64,000 nucleotides of DNA from Mediterraneibacter catenae. Its GTDB lineage: Bacteria; Bacillota; Clostridia; Lachnospirales; Lachnospiraceae. Positions 33,239 to 41,381 of the stretch are shown here, one piece after another (position 1 is the stretch's first letter; each line of letters begins with the position of its first letter). Under the pieces are notes generated by a model. It was not told the origin of the DNA. It saw only the letters and a program-made list of their open reading frames with translations, and ran no database searches. A program made the position numbers and the translations under genes. The DNA lies in NCBI RefSeq assembly GCF_008691045.1, contig NZ_VMSO01000003.1, positions 1-64,000 of the forward strand, given 5' to 3'.

Positions 33239-34318
33239 ATGGCAAAGAGAAGTATAGTACCTTTTGGTCCTCAGCATCCTGTACTGCCGGAGCCGGTTCA
33301 TCTGGATCTGGTACTGGAGGATGAGACTGTGGTACAGGCGGTTCCCAGTATCGGATATATCCACAGAGGACTTGAGAAACTTGTAGAGAAGAGAGATTTT
33401 AAACAGTATTGTTATATAGCGGAGCGGATCTGCGGCATCTGCAGCTGCGGCCACGGGCTCGGATATTGTATGGCGGTCGAGGAAGTCATGGGTATCGAGG
33501 TGCCGGAGAGAGCAAATTATCTCCGTGCGATATGGGTGGAAATGAGCCGTATCCACAGCCATCTGCTCTGGCTCGGACTCCTGGCTGACGCCATGGGATT
33601 TGAAAGCCTGTTCATGGAAAGCTGGCGCCTGCGTGAGAAGATCCTCGATATGTTCGATGAGACGGCAGGCGGCAGGATCATCCATTCCGTCAATCAGGTG
33701 GGCGGCGTGCAGAAAGATATGGATCATATGATGCTGCATCATCTGCTGGAGGCTGTTAAAGACATTGAGAGTGATATAAAACCTGTGGTTGATACATTTC
33801 TCCAGGATTACACTGTGCAGAGCCGTCTGAAAGGAGCCGGCGTCCTGAAGAAAGAGGATGCAGTTGCTCTTGGTGCGGTAGGACCGATGCTGAGAGCCAG
33901 CGGAGTCGAGTATGACGTCCGTATGCTCGGCTACGGAGCATATAAAGATCTGACAGTAAAACCGATCACGTCGACTGACGGGGACTGCTACGGGCGCTGC
34001 GAGGTGAGACTCAGGGAACTCTTCCAGTCATTTGATCTGATCCGCGAGGCGATCGGGAAGATCCCGTCCGGCGATATCAGCGTGCCGGTAAAGGGCAATC
34101 CGGACGGCGAGTATTTCATGCGGATCGAGCAGCCCAGAGGCGAGGCGATCTATTATGTTAAAGGAAACGGAACGAAATATCTGGACCGCTTCCGTCTGCG
34201 TACACCTACGACGAGCAATATCCCGCCGCTGGTGGAGACACTCAAAGGATGTCAGCTTGCGGATGTGCCTATCCTGATCCTGACCATTGACCCGTGCGTG
34301 AGCTGTACGGAGCGTTAA
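33239..34318 (+). CDS. echE: Ech-type [NiFe]-hydrogenase large subunit (NuoD-like)
   Basis: This 359-residue protein carries the NiFe active site. The N-terminal ligand pair is RICGICSCGHG (Cys65, Cys68) and the C-terminal pair is DPCVSCTER (Cys353, Cys356). The protein ends right after that Arg, so there is no C-terminal extension to be cleaved. This matches the lack of any HycI/HyaD-type endopeptidase gene here. It belongs to group 4 hydrogenases. HypA-F, encoded divergently, would insert the metal centre. Confidence 0.96.
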   Translation: MAKRSIVPFGPQHPVLPEPVHLDLVLEDETVVQAVPSIGYIHRGLEKLVEKRDFKQYCYIAERICGICSCGHGLGYCMAVEEVMGIEVPERANYLRAIWVEMSRIHSHLLWLGLLADAMGFESLFMESWRLREKILDMFDETAGGRIIHSVNQVGGVQKDMDHMMLHHLLEAVKDIESDIKPVVDTFLQDYTVQSRLKGAGVLKKEDAVALGAVGPMLRASGVEYDVRMLGYGAYKDLTVKPITSTDGDCYGRCEVRLRELFQSFDLIREAIGKIPSGDISVPVKGNPDGEYFMRIEQPRGEAIYYVKGNGTKYLDRFRLRTPTTSNIPPLVETLKGCQLADVPILILTIDPCVSCTER

Positions 34319-34336
34319 GCGGAAAGGAGCAGTAGT

Positions 34337-34900
34337 ATGGAAAAGCCAAGAATGTTTACATTTGCCGGAAGGGTGATCAAGAACCTCTTCCAAAAACCGG
34401 CGACGACGCAGTATCCTTTTGAGCCTGTGGAATATCCGGAGAGGATGCGGGGGCATATCCGTATTGAGATCGAGAACTGCATTACCTGCGGGCTGTGCAT
34501 GAGATCATGTCCCTCCCAGGCGATCCGGGTAGATCGGAAAGCGGGCACATGGACAATCGAGCGGTTCGACTGTGTACAGTGCGGATTCTGCGTGGCAACA
34601 TGTCCGAAGAAATGCCTGTTTATGGAGAAAGGATATACAGAGCCGGATATCCTGAAGAAGAGTGAGACGTTTACTAAGCCGAAGGAAGAGAAGAAAGAAG
34701 CGCCTGTGACGGACAGCGGAAAACCCGTGATGGACGCAGAGAAGTGCGTATACTGTACACTCTGCGCGAAGAAATGTCCGCAGGAGGCGATCCATGTGGA
34801 GAGAAAAGAGAAGATCTGGAAACTGGACGAGGAGAAATGCGTGGAGTGTGGAATCTGCGCGGGAGCATGTCCGAAGAAGGCGATAGAGCTAAAAGGGTAG
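34337..34900 (+). CDS. echF: Ech-type hydrogenase ferredoxin subunit (NuoI-like) with four cluster motifs
   Basis: This 187-residue protein passes electrons from ferredoxin to the small subunit. Four CxxCxxCxxxCP motifs are visible: CITCGLCMRSCP (about 48), CVQCGFCVATCP (about 79), CVYCTLCAKKCP (about 137) and CVECGICAGACP (about 168). The classical EchF has two. The last two follow a Lys/Glu-rich linker (about 105-130), as if a second 2[4Fe-4S] ferredoxin had been fused on. GGAAAGGAG precedes the ATG. Last gene of the operon. Confidence 0.92.
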   Translation: MEKPRMFTFAGRVIKNLFQKPATTQYPFEPVEYPERMRGHIRIEIENCITCGLCMRSCPSQAIRVDRKAGTWTIERFDCVQCGFCVATCPKKCLFMEKGYTEPDILKKSETFTKPKEEKKEAPVTDSGKPVMDAEKCVYCTLCAKKCPQEAIHVERKEKIWKLDEEKCVECGICAGACPKKAIELKG

Positions 34901-34941
34901 GCAAAAGAACTGTCAAGTTCGGATCGAATTGAAGGCAATGA

Positions 34942-34974
34942 AATGCAGCGCAACAGGTTTGCGTTGCATTTTTT
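34942..34974 (+). terminator. terminator after the ech operon
   Basis: AATGCAGCGCAA (34942-34953) pairs with TTGCGTTGCATT (34959-34970) through CAGGT, followed by TTTTTT. Confidence 0.85.
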
Positions 34975-35062
34975 ATGAAACGAAAATATAATTTCAGTAT
35001 ATAAGTAGAAGACGAGGGCTATGGTGGATAAACTTTTTAGGAATAGAAACAGGAGGTCTGTC

Positions 35063-36615
35063 ATGATTAATAGTGAAGACGTTTTGGAACTGTTAAAGTA
35101 TGGCGAAAGAATTTGTTTGGAGTGTAAAGATTCAAGAAATGAAATTTCAAAATCTGTATGGGAAACATATTCGGCATTTGCCAATACGTGCGGTGGCGTT
35201 ATTTTGCTTGGCGTAGAGGAACATATGTCTGAAACAGATATTGAAAAGCGTTTTACCTTTACAGATATAAAAAATCCAGAAGCCCGGTTAAAAGAATTTT
35301 GGAATACTATCAATAGCAATAAAGTAAGTGCCAATATTTTGTTGGATGACAATGTTGGATACTGTCAAGTCAATGGTCGTACTGTGTTGTGGATTGAGGT
35401 GCCTCAGGCTGATTACAGATATAAGCCGGTGTATATAAATGAGAATCCGATGAAAGGGAGCTATAAACGTAATCATGAAGGAGATTATCATTGTACTGGA
35501 GAAGAAGTGAAGGCAATGTTGCGAGATGCTTCTGATTATGGGATGGATGGCGGAATTTTAGATGGTTTTACAATGGACGATATTGATTTAAATACCCTTA
35601 GGTCTTATCGGATTGAATATGAACGCCATAATCCAGATCATGTCTGGAATGGAAAAGATGACAAAGAGTTTTTACGCAACTTGGGAGCATATGCATTGGA
35701 TAGGTCGACAAAAAGAGAAGGTCTGACGACTGCCGGGCTGTTAATGTTCGGTAAGGGGCTGGCCATTAGAGAAAGATTTGATAATATACGAATGGATTAT
35801 CTTGATCAGACAAATCTTTCGGATGGCATTAGAAGGGATGATACGAGTTGATGATACGGCTGTCCATAAAGCTATAAGAGAGGCTGTCGTTAACATGATT
35901 ATTCATGCGGATTATCATAGCTATATACGAAGGCGGGCACTCCGTGGCAAGAAATCCTAAGATTCAGAAAATGTTTCGTATGATCGGTCTGGGAGATAAT
36001 ATTGGGTCTGGATTTCCAACTATTTTAAAGGCATGGGGCGATGAAAAATGGCGGCAGCCTGATTTGTATGATGATCAGGAACTGCATCAGGTTGAACTGA
36101 GACTCTGGATGGTTTCTTTGATGCCAACGGAATGTACGGAGTATCTGAATAATAAATTTGGAACCGCATATTGTCATTTGCATTCAGAAGAACAAATAAT
36201 TCTTGCTACGGCATATTTGGAAGAAAAAGTGTCTAATGCAAGGTTACAGTCAGTTTTGGGCTTGCACTCTACTGAAATAGGAAAACTGCTCTTTAATCTT
36301 GTGGAAAAAAATATGCTTATAGCAGAAAGGCGAGGCCGGTGGACAACGTATCATATCAATAGGGAATATGTAATTCAACCAGAACAATTGGAGTTGACGG
36401 ATATATCAATTCCAGAACTTGATTTAAATAGAACTGATCAATTGATTTATCAATTTGTTCAAGTAAATAAGATAATAACAACACAGCAGATTGTAGATAT
36501 AATAGATTCTATTTCCACGAAACAAGGAGCTTCTGTCGCGATAAACCGGCTTATAAATAAAGGACTATTAATAAAAGTGCGTCAGGGACGGCATGTGTTT
36601 TACACTCTAAAATGA
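35063..36615 (+). pseudogene. AlbA_2/AAA_4 (Schlafen-like) DNA-binding regulator, broken in three frames
   Basis: Frame one (35063-35851, GGAGG upstream) has the AlbA_2 start: EDVLELLKYGERICLECKDS, then CGGVILLGVEEH. At about 35815 it loses some 40 residues and shifts. Another frame continues LEGMIRVDDTAVHKAIREAV and VNMIIHADY. At about 35930 a further block of about 45 residues is missing, and a third frame continues YEGGHSVARNPKIQKMFRMI and a C-terminal winged-helix region to 36615. Base use is clearly richer in A and T than the neighbouring ech and yaaA genes, suggesting acquisition followed by decay. Confidence 0.8.
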
Positions 36616-36651
36616 TATATCAACTAGGTTTGAATTTTTTAGTTGATATAT
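36615..36651. repeat. 12-bp inverted repeat after the AlbA_2 relic
   Basis: ATATATCAACTA (36615-36626) faces TAGTTGATATAT (36640-36651). A T-rich loop makes it a weak terminator at best. TAGTTGA recurs at about 36670, so it could also be a binding site of the winged-helix regulator; this is speculative. Confidence 0.5.
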
Positions 36652-36749
36652 TGAAAAAAGTTGATGTATTTAGTTGAACAATCAATTTTGTTTTGTGAAT
36701 AACGATATAAAACGATATTTTTATAGAATTTAAACAGGAGGCAGCCATC

Positions 36750-37315
36750 ATGAAAAAACTCGCAGTCATTTTCCCGGGAGTCGGCTATCACACGGACAAG
36801 CCGCTCCTCTACTACAGTAAAAAGCTCGCGTCCCGGAACGGATATGAGATTGTCGAAGTGCCTTACGGCAAGTTCCCGAAAGGAGTAAAGGGCTCAAGAG
36901 AAAAGATGGAGAAAGCTTTTTTAGTGCCGTGGAGCAGGCGGAAGAGATCTTAAAGACCGTTGATTTCTCCGGGTATGACGACATTCTGTTTATCTCAAAG
37001 AGCGTGGGGACTGCCGTTTCGTCCGCCTACGCAGGAAAATACCATCTGAAGACGAGAAATATCTATTACACGCCGGTAGAGGCGTCTTTCCAGTTCATGA
37101 CACAGCTGGGAATCGCATTCACCGGAACAAAAGATTCGTGGGTAGATCATGTGGCCATAAAAGAAGGCTGTGAGAAAGGCGGATTCCCGCTGCATATCAC
37201 TGAGGATGCAGATCACTCGCTGGAGACGGGAAACGTGCTGAAAGATCTTGAGAATCTCCGGGAGATCATGCGGGTTACAGAAGAGTATATCGTGGGTAAC
37301 AGCGATGAGTTTTGA
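36750..37315 (+). pseudogene. alpha/beta-hydrolase-like protein, frameshifted at a T run
   Basis: Two frames together give one protein of about 188 residues. The first starts MKKLAVIFPGVGYHTDKPLL (AGGAGG upstream) and runs to GSREKMEKAF at a run of six T near 36918. The second continues AVEQAEEILKTVDFSGYDD and ISKSVGTAVSSAYAGKY to 37315. A single extra T would rejoin them. The Ser in SKSVGT, Asp in GTKDSWVD and His in ADHSLE fit a hydrolase triad. It could be a genuine mutation, a slippery phase-variable tract or a sequencing error. No precise substrate can be named. Confidence 0.65.
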
Positions 37316-37676
37316 TTTCTACAAGCGTGCCGCCATCGTCTGCCGTGCCATCCCTTACGGGAAAGCCGCCACTTACGGACAGATCGCGCTCCTCTGCGGC
37401 AGACCGAAGAATGCGCGTCAGGTCGGATATGCGCTGAACCGGAACCGGCTGGGAGATGCCATCCCGGCCCACCGGGTGGTCAATGCAAGAGGGATCCTAA
37501 GCGGAGCCGCGGCTTTTGAGACGGCGGACATGCAGAAGATACTTCTCGAGAATGAAGGCGTAAAGGTCCGGTTTACGCCGGACGGATGGCAGGTGGATCT
37601 TAAGAAAGACGGCTGGCACAATACGATGGAGGACGCCCTGAGATTTCTGGAAATATTTCAGGCACAGGACATATAA
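37305..37676 (+). CDS. alkyltransferase-like (ATL) protein, MGMT family without the active-site Cys
   Basis: This 123-residue protein has the MGMT DNA-binding fold: GKAATYGQIALLCGRPKNAR and QVGYALNRN. The acceptor motif reads IPAHRVVNARG instead of PCHRV. The alkyl-accepting Cys is therefore replaced by Ala, as in ATL proteins, which bind O6-alkylguanine and recruit nucleotide excision repair rather than reverse the damage. The start at 37305 overlaps the preceding hydrolase frame by 11 bases, so they may be co-translated. A C-terminal tail of about 20 residues is of unknown role. Confidence 0.88.
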   Translation: MSFDFYKRAAIVCRAIPYGKAATYGQIALLCGRPKNARQVGYALNRNRLGDAIPAHRVVNARGILSGAAAFETADMQKILLENEGVKVRFTPDGWQVDLKKDGWHNTMEDALRFLEIFQAQDI

Positions 37677-37694
37677 AAACAGAGGTATGGGAAA

Positions 37695-38543
37695 ATGCAG
37701 ATAAAGTGTATCGCTCTTGATCTGGACAGGACGACGCTGAACAGTCAGGGGCATCTGAGTGAAGCAAACAGAGCAGCGATCGAGAGAGCTGTTGACGCCG
37801 GCATCCAGGTCGTAGTGGCGAGCGGAAGGGCGCTCGACTCTCTTCCGGCGGAGGTCACGGACATTAAAGGTATACGATATGCCATTACATCTAACGGAGC
37901 AGCCGTGTATGATCTGTATACAGGAAAATGTCTGAGGCAGTATAAGATGACGCGGGAGTCTGTAAATGAGATCCTTAAGTATACTGTTCCGGAAAGAGTG
38001 TACGGATATTTTGCCGGCATGGAGATATCATACGAGGCGTTTATCGACGGCAGGGCATACGCTGAGAAGCGGTATGTGGATGATCCGGTGAGATTCGGGG
38101 CGATGCCTCACGCTGTTGCATACATACAGGGAACCAGGACTCCTGTGGAGGATATGAGGGCTTTTATAAGGGAACATATTGAAGAACTGGACTGCATCGA
38201 TCTTGTGGTAAAAAGTGAAGAACTGAAAGCACGATTGTGGAAAACTCTGCAGGAAAATGTAGAAGATGTGTATATCACTTCATCGGTGCGTCAGCTCCTT
38301 GAGATTTCCCACAGAGATGCCGGAAAGGACTCGGGCGCGGCGTTCCTGATGAAATATCTTGGACTGGAGAGGGAAGAGCTCGCGGCCTTCGGGGACGGGG
38401 ACAATGACACCGGACTTCTTAAATATGCCGGGATCGGATTTGCCGTGGCGAATGCATCTGCTGCATGTCTGGCGGCCGCCGATGAGATCGTGGTGTCAAA
38501 CGATGAGAACGGAGTAGCACAGGGGATAGAGAGGATATTATGA
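37695..38543 (+). CDS. Cof-type HAD-superfamily phosphatase
   Basis: This 282-residue protein has the HAD motif I ALDLDRTTL (DxDxT), motif II near VVVASGRALDSL and motifs III/IV in FGDGDNDTGLLKYAG, with a C2B-type cap between. Members dephosphorylate sugar phosphates or cofactors such as FMN and PLP; the substrate cannot be assigned. AGGTATGGG precedes the ATG. The stop overlaps yaaA by 4 bases. Confidence 0.9.
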   Translation: MQIKCIALDLDRTTLNSQGHLSEANRAAIERAVDAGIQVVVASGRALDSLPAEVTDIKGIRYAITSNGAAVYDLYTGKCLRQYKMTRESVNEILKYTVPERVYGYFAGMEISYEAFIDGRAYAEKRYVDDPVRFGAMPHAVAYIQGTRTPVEDMRAFIREHIEELDCIDLVVKSEELKARLWKTLQENVEDVYITSSVRQLLEISHRDAGKDSGAAFLMKYLGLEREELAAFGDGDNDTGLLKYAGIGFAVANASAACLAAADEIVVSNDENGVAQGIERIL

Positions 38544-39292
38544 AGATTATTATTTCACCAGCAAAGAAAATGAATATTGACACCGATACGTTAGCCTTCA
38601 GGAGTATGCCGTCCTTTCTCAGTGAGACAGAAGAACTTCTCGCGTGGATGCGGCGCCTGACATTTGCAGAGGCAAAGGCGATCTGGAAGTGTAACGATAA
38701 GATTGCCGAGCAGAATTACCGAAGATTCCAGGAGATGGATCTGGAAAGGAATCTTACCCCGGCGGTCATTGCATATGAGGGGATACAGTACCAGTATATG
38801 GCACCTGCTGTGTTCGGCGGTGCACAGACGGATTACATTCAGGAACATCTGCGTATCCTGTCGGGATTCTACGGAGTGCTTAAGCCTTTTGACGGTGTGA
38901 CACCCTACCGCCTGGAGATGCAGGCAAAGGCGTCCGAGGCGGGAGATCTGTATAAGTTCTGGGGCGATAAGCTGTACCGGGAAGTGGCAGGGGAAGAGAA
39001 AGATGGCGGGCTCATCCTGAATCTGGCGTCAAAAGAGTATTCAAAGTGTGTGGAGAAATATCTAACACCGGAAGATACATACGTGACAGTGGTGTTCGGT
39101 GAACTGGCAGACGGGAAGGTAAAGCAGAAAGGGACACTCGCCAAGATGGCGCGGGGAGAGATGGTGCGCTATCTGGCGGAGAATAAAGTAGAAGATCCGG
39201 AGAGAATCAAAGGGTTCGACCGGCTCGGGTACTGTTTTGAGGAAACCCTGTCGAACGAAAAAGAATATGTGTTTCTGAAACACGGAGAATAA
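38540..39292 (+). CDS. yaaA: YaaA family peroxide-stress protein (DUF328)
   Basis: This 250-residue protein starts MKIIISPAKKMNID, the family hallmark, and contains TPAVIAYEGIQYQYM, KPFDGVTPYRLEM and LASKEYSKCVEKYL. In E. coli YaaA limits free iron and DNA damage under hydrogen peroxide. ATGA coupling links it to the HAD phosphatase gene, and an aldo/keto reductase follows 24 bases later. A redox or iron-stress role is inferred from the family. Confidence 0.93.
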   Translation: MKIIISPAKKMNIDTDTLAFRSMPSFLSETEELLAWMRRLTFAEAKAIWKCNDKIAEQNYRRFQEMDLERNLTPAVIAYEGIQYQYMAPAVFGGAQTDYIQEHLRILSGFYGVLKPFDGVTPYRLEMQAKASEAGDLYKFWGDKLYREVAGEEKDGGLILNLASKEYSKCVEKYLTPEDTYVTVVFGELADGKVKQKGTLAKMARGEMVRYLAENKVEDPERIKGFDRLGYCFEETLSNEKEYVFLKHGE

Positions 39293-39316
39293 TGTGAAAT
39301 ACAGGAGGGAAAGTTT

Positions 39317-40306
39317 ATGTACAATGCATCAGAAAAAAGATACGAGAACATGTTATACAACCGCTGCGGGAAGAGCGGGCTGAAGCTTCCGGCGGTATCG
39401 CTGGGACTATGGCATAATTTCGGAGACACTGCTCCGTTTGAGACGATGAGGCAGATCTGCTTTACGGCGTTTGACAATGGGATCACACATTTTGACCTTG
39501 CAAATAATTACGGGCCGGAGCCGGGAAGCGCGGAGAAAAATTTCGGAAGAATATTAAAGGAAGATCTCGGTCAGTACCGTGATGAGCTGATCATCAGCAC
39601 GAAAGCCGGATATGATATGTGGCCCGGGCCGTACGGAAACTGGGGAAGCAGGAAATATCTTCTGGCGAGCCTTGACCAGAGTCTGCAGAGGATGGGACTT
39701 GAGTATGTGGATATCTTCTATCATCACAGAATGGATCCGGAGACGCCGCTCGAGGAGACAATGGGAGCGCTCGCGCAGGCAGTCTCATCTGGGAAAGCCC
39801 TCTATGTGGGTCTTTCGAACTATGACGGCGAGACACTGAAGAAGGCTTCGGCAATCCTTGACGAACTGCGTTGCCCGTTCATCATCAACCAGAACCGTTA
39901 TTCTATTTTTGACCGTACCATCGAGAACAATGGACTCAAAGATACAGCGGCGGAACTGGGAAAAGGCATCATCGCGTTCAGCCCTCTTGCACAGGGACTG
40001 CTGACGAACCGGTATCTGAACGGGATTCCGGAGGACAGCCGGATTATGACGGACGGAAGATTCCTTACGAAGGATGCGCTCACGGAAGAACGTCTGCAGC
40101 AGATCAGGAATCTGAACGGGATAGCGGCAGGAAGAGGACAGACACTTGCAGAGATGGCGCTGAGCTGGGTGCTCCGTGACGGGATCGTGACGAGTGTACT
40201 CGTCGGTGTGTCCAGGCCGGAACAGGTGCTGGATGATATCAGGGCGATACAGAATCTGGAGTTCAGTAAAGAGGAGCTGGCCAAGATAGACAGCGTATCG
40301 CTGTAA
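39317..40306 (+). CDS. aldo/keto reductase (YghZ/GAP-reductase-like)
   Basis: This 329-residue TIM-barrel NADPH oxidoreductase has the catalytic Tyr in FDLANNYGPEPGSAEKNFG, Lys in IISTKAGYDMW, His in FYHHRMDPETPLEET and a C-terminal NADPH-binding LVGVSRPEQV. The GPEPGSAE motif is typical of the L-glyceraldehyde-3-phosphate reductase subgroup, which also handles methylglyoxal and other aldehydes. AGGAGGGAAAG precedes the ATG. It lies downstream of yaaA and probably belongs to the same transcript. Confidence 0.9.
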   Translation: MYNASEKRYENMLYNRCGKSGLKLPAVSLGLWHNFGDTAPFETMRQICFTAFDNGITHFDLANNYGPEPGSAEKNFGRILKEDLGQYRDELIISTKAGYDMWPGPYGNWGSRKYLLASLDQSLQRMGLEYVDIFYHHRMDPETPLEETMGALAQAVSSGKALYVGLSNYDGETLKKASAILDELRCPFIINQNRYSIFDRTIENNGLKDTAAELGKGIIAFSPLAQGLLTNRYLNGIPEDSRIMTDGRFLTKDALTEERLQQIRNLNGIAAGRGQTLAEMALSWVLRDGIVTSVLVGVSRPEQVLDDIRAIQNLEFSKEELAKIDSVSL

Positions 40307-40398
40307 AAGATCGGGAAGAGCAGCGAAAAAAGATGTAATATCTCCCGATTCCTGGTACGGTATTTGACCGGGGATAAAAACACAGCTTATTCAGCTCG

Positions 40399-40430
40399 CT
40401 GCCCCGCCGGGCAGGGGTCTCTTTATTTTG
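40399..40430 (+). terminator. terminator after the aldo/keto reductase gene
   Basis: CTGCCC (40399-40404) faces GGGCAG (40409-40414), with alternative CCCC/GGGG pairing. TCTCTTTATTTT follows. Confidence 0.6.
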
Positions 40431-40433
40431 TAC

Positions 40434-40464
40434 TTGACCTTGACGTTACGCCAACATTTATCAT
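40434..40464 (+). promoter_or_regulatory. orphan MerR-type promoter
   Basis: TTGACC (40434-40439), a 19-base spacer and TATCAT (40459-40464). The long spacer holds the imperfect dyad TTGACGTTACGCCAA (40440-40454). A 19-base spacer with a dyad is the hallmark of MerR-regulated promoters. No MerR gene and no plus-strand gene follow. A GC hairpin with a T-rich tail lies 45 bases on. Confidence 0.6.
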
Positions 40465-40510
40465 TAATGACAGAACGAAACCTGCCTCTGCATAATTTTA
40501 TGGATTTTCG

Positions 40511-40539
40511 GCGGGCGGAAAGGGCGCCCGCTCTTATCT
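40511..40539 (+). terminator. GC hairpin between the orphan promoter and sod
   Basis: GCGGGCG (40511-40517) faces CGCCCGC (40525-40531). TCTTATCTTT follows on the plus strand, so it fits a stop for a plus-strand transcript better than for sod, whose side lacks a U tract. Confidence 0.5.
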
Positions 40540-41217
40540 TTATCTGCCAAATCTTTCCCCGGCCTTCTCCCAGTTTACTACCCGGAACCAGTCGTCGATA
40601 TATACAGCACGCAGGTTATAGTGCTTCAGATAATACGCGTGTTCCCAGACATCGATGTTCAGGAGGAGTGTGCGTGAATGCAGCATCGGCGTGTTCTGGT
40701 TGGATGAGGTTACGATTTTAAGCCTGCCGCTGTCGGAGACGAGCCATGCATAGCCGGAACCGAAGACCGACAGAGCGGCCTCTTTGAACTGGGTTCTGAA
40801 ATTTTCGGGACTTCCGAACTGGCGTGCCATCTCGCGGAAGAGCCTGGCTGAAGGGTCGGATCTTACTTTTGGTTCGCAGTCGTCAGTTATCCGGCGGGAA
40901 TCGTTTGATTGAAAGAAATTTTCACGCCGGTGAGGTCTCATACTGTCAAAATAAAAGCGATGGTTGTATACTCCGCCTGCATTGTTGCGAAGCGGCGCCT
41001 GCAGATGGCAGGGAAGCCTGCACCATGAGGCGAGCAGTTCTTCCAGAGAGTATTTCTGCAGTGCAGGATTTTCTTCGAGAAAATGGTTAAGATTGTCGAT
41101 GTATGTCTGAAGATGCCGGTCGTGGTGAAGGTGCATTGTCTTCTCATCAATATAAGGCTCGAGAGCGTTGTAAGCATATGGAAGAGGCGTGTTGATAAAC
41201 GGGTAATAATTGTTCAT
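40540..41217 (-). CDS. superoxide dismutase, Mn/Fe family, divergent
   Basis: This 225-residue protein has the metal ligands His in LHHDRHLQTY, His in NNAGGVYNHRFYF and Asp/His in IDVWEHAYYLKHYN. The GG before the second His and the Gln in SNQNTP suggest the manganese type; this is an inference from family rules. Compared with E. coli SodA there is an insertion of roughly 20 residues rich in Arg and Asp (RRENFFQSNDSRRITDDCEP) after the second ligand, and the usual second His of the HH pair is Leu. The start at 41217 (CGGAG upstream) gives the normal N-terminus PLPYAYNALEPYID; the longer upstream reading is discarded. Confidence 0.85.
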   Translation of the reverse strand: MNNYYPFINTPLPYAYNALEPYIDEKTMHLHHDRHLQTYIDNLNHFLEENPALQKYSLEELLASWCRLPCHLQAPLRNNAGGVYNHRFYFDSMRPHRRENFFQSNDSRRITDDCEPKVRSDPSARLFREMARQFGSPENFRTQFKEAALSVFGSGYAWLVSDSGRLKIVTSSNQNTPMLHSRTLLLNIDVWEHAYYLKHYNLRAVYIDDWFRVVNWEKAGERFGR

Positions 41218-41381
41218 GCTGAACTCCGAATACTCTTTCTGATACTTTATGAAAGAAATCCATACATGTTTCATAGTGTGCCAAAGAAATTTGCACAGAT
41301 TCCAAACAGATTTGCTGGCAATCCAAGAGTCTTTCTGATATTCTGTGTAAGACAAAAAGACAGAAGAGAGGAGCGGGGAGT

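Noticed and set aside
34315-35352. Minus-strand open frame of 345 codons across echF and the AlbA_2 relic
   Set aside because: It is rich in Ser, Phe and Leu, lies opposite well-supported plus-strand genes and has no ribosome site. It is a shadow of echF and the relic.
40428-40721. Plus-strand gene driven by the MerR-type promoter
   Set aside because: The frame begins within the promoter or hairpin and then runs antisense through sod, with no recognisable protein.
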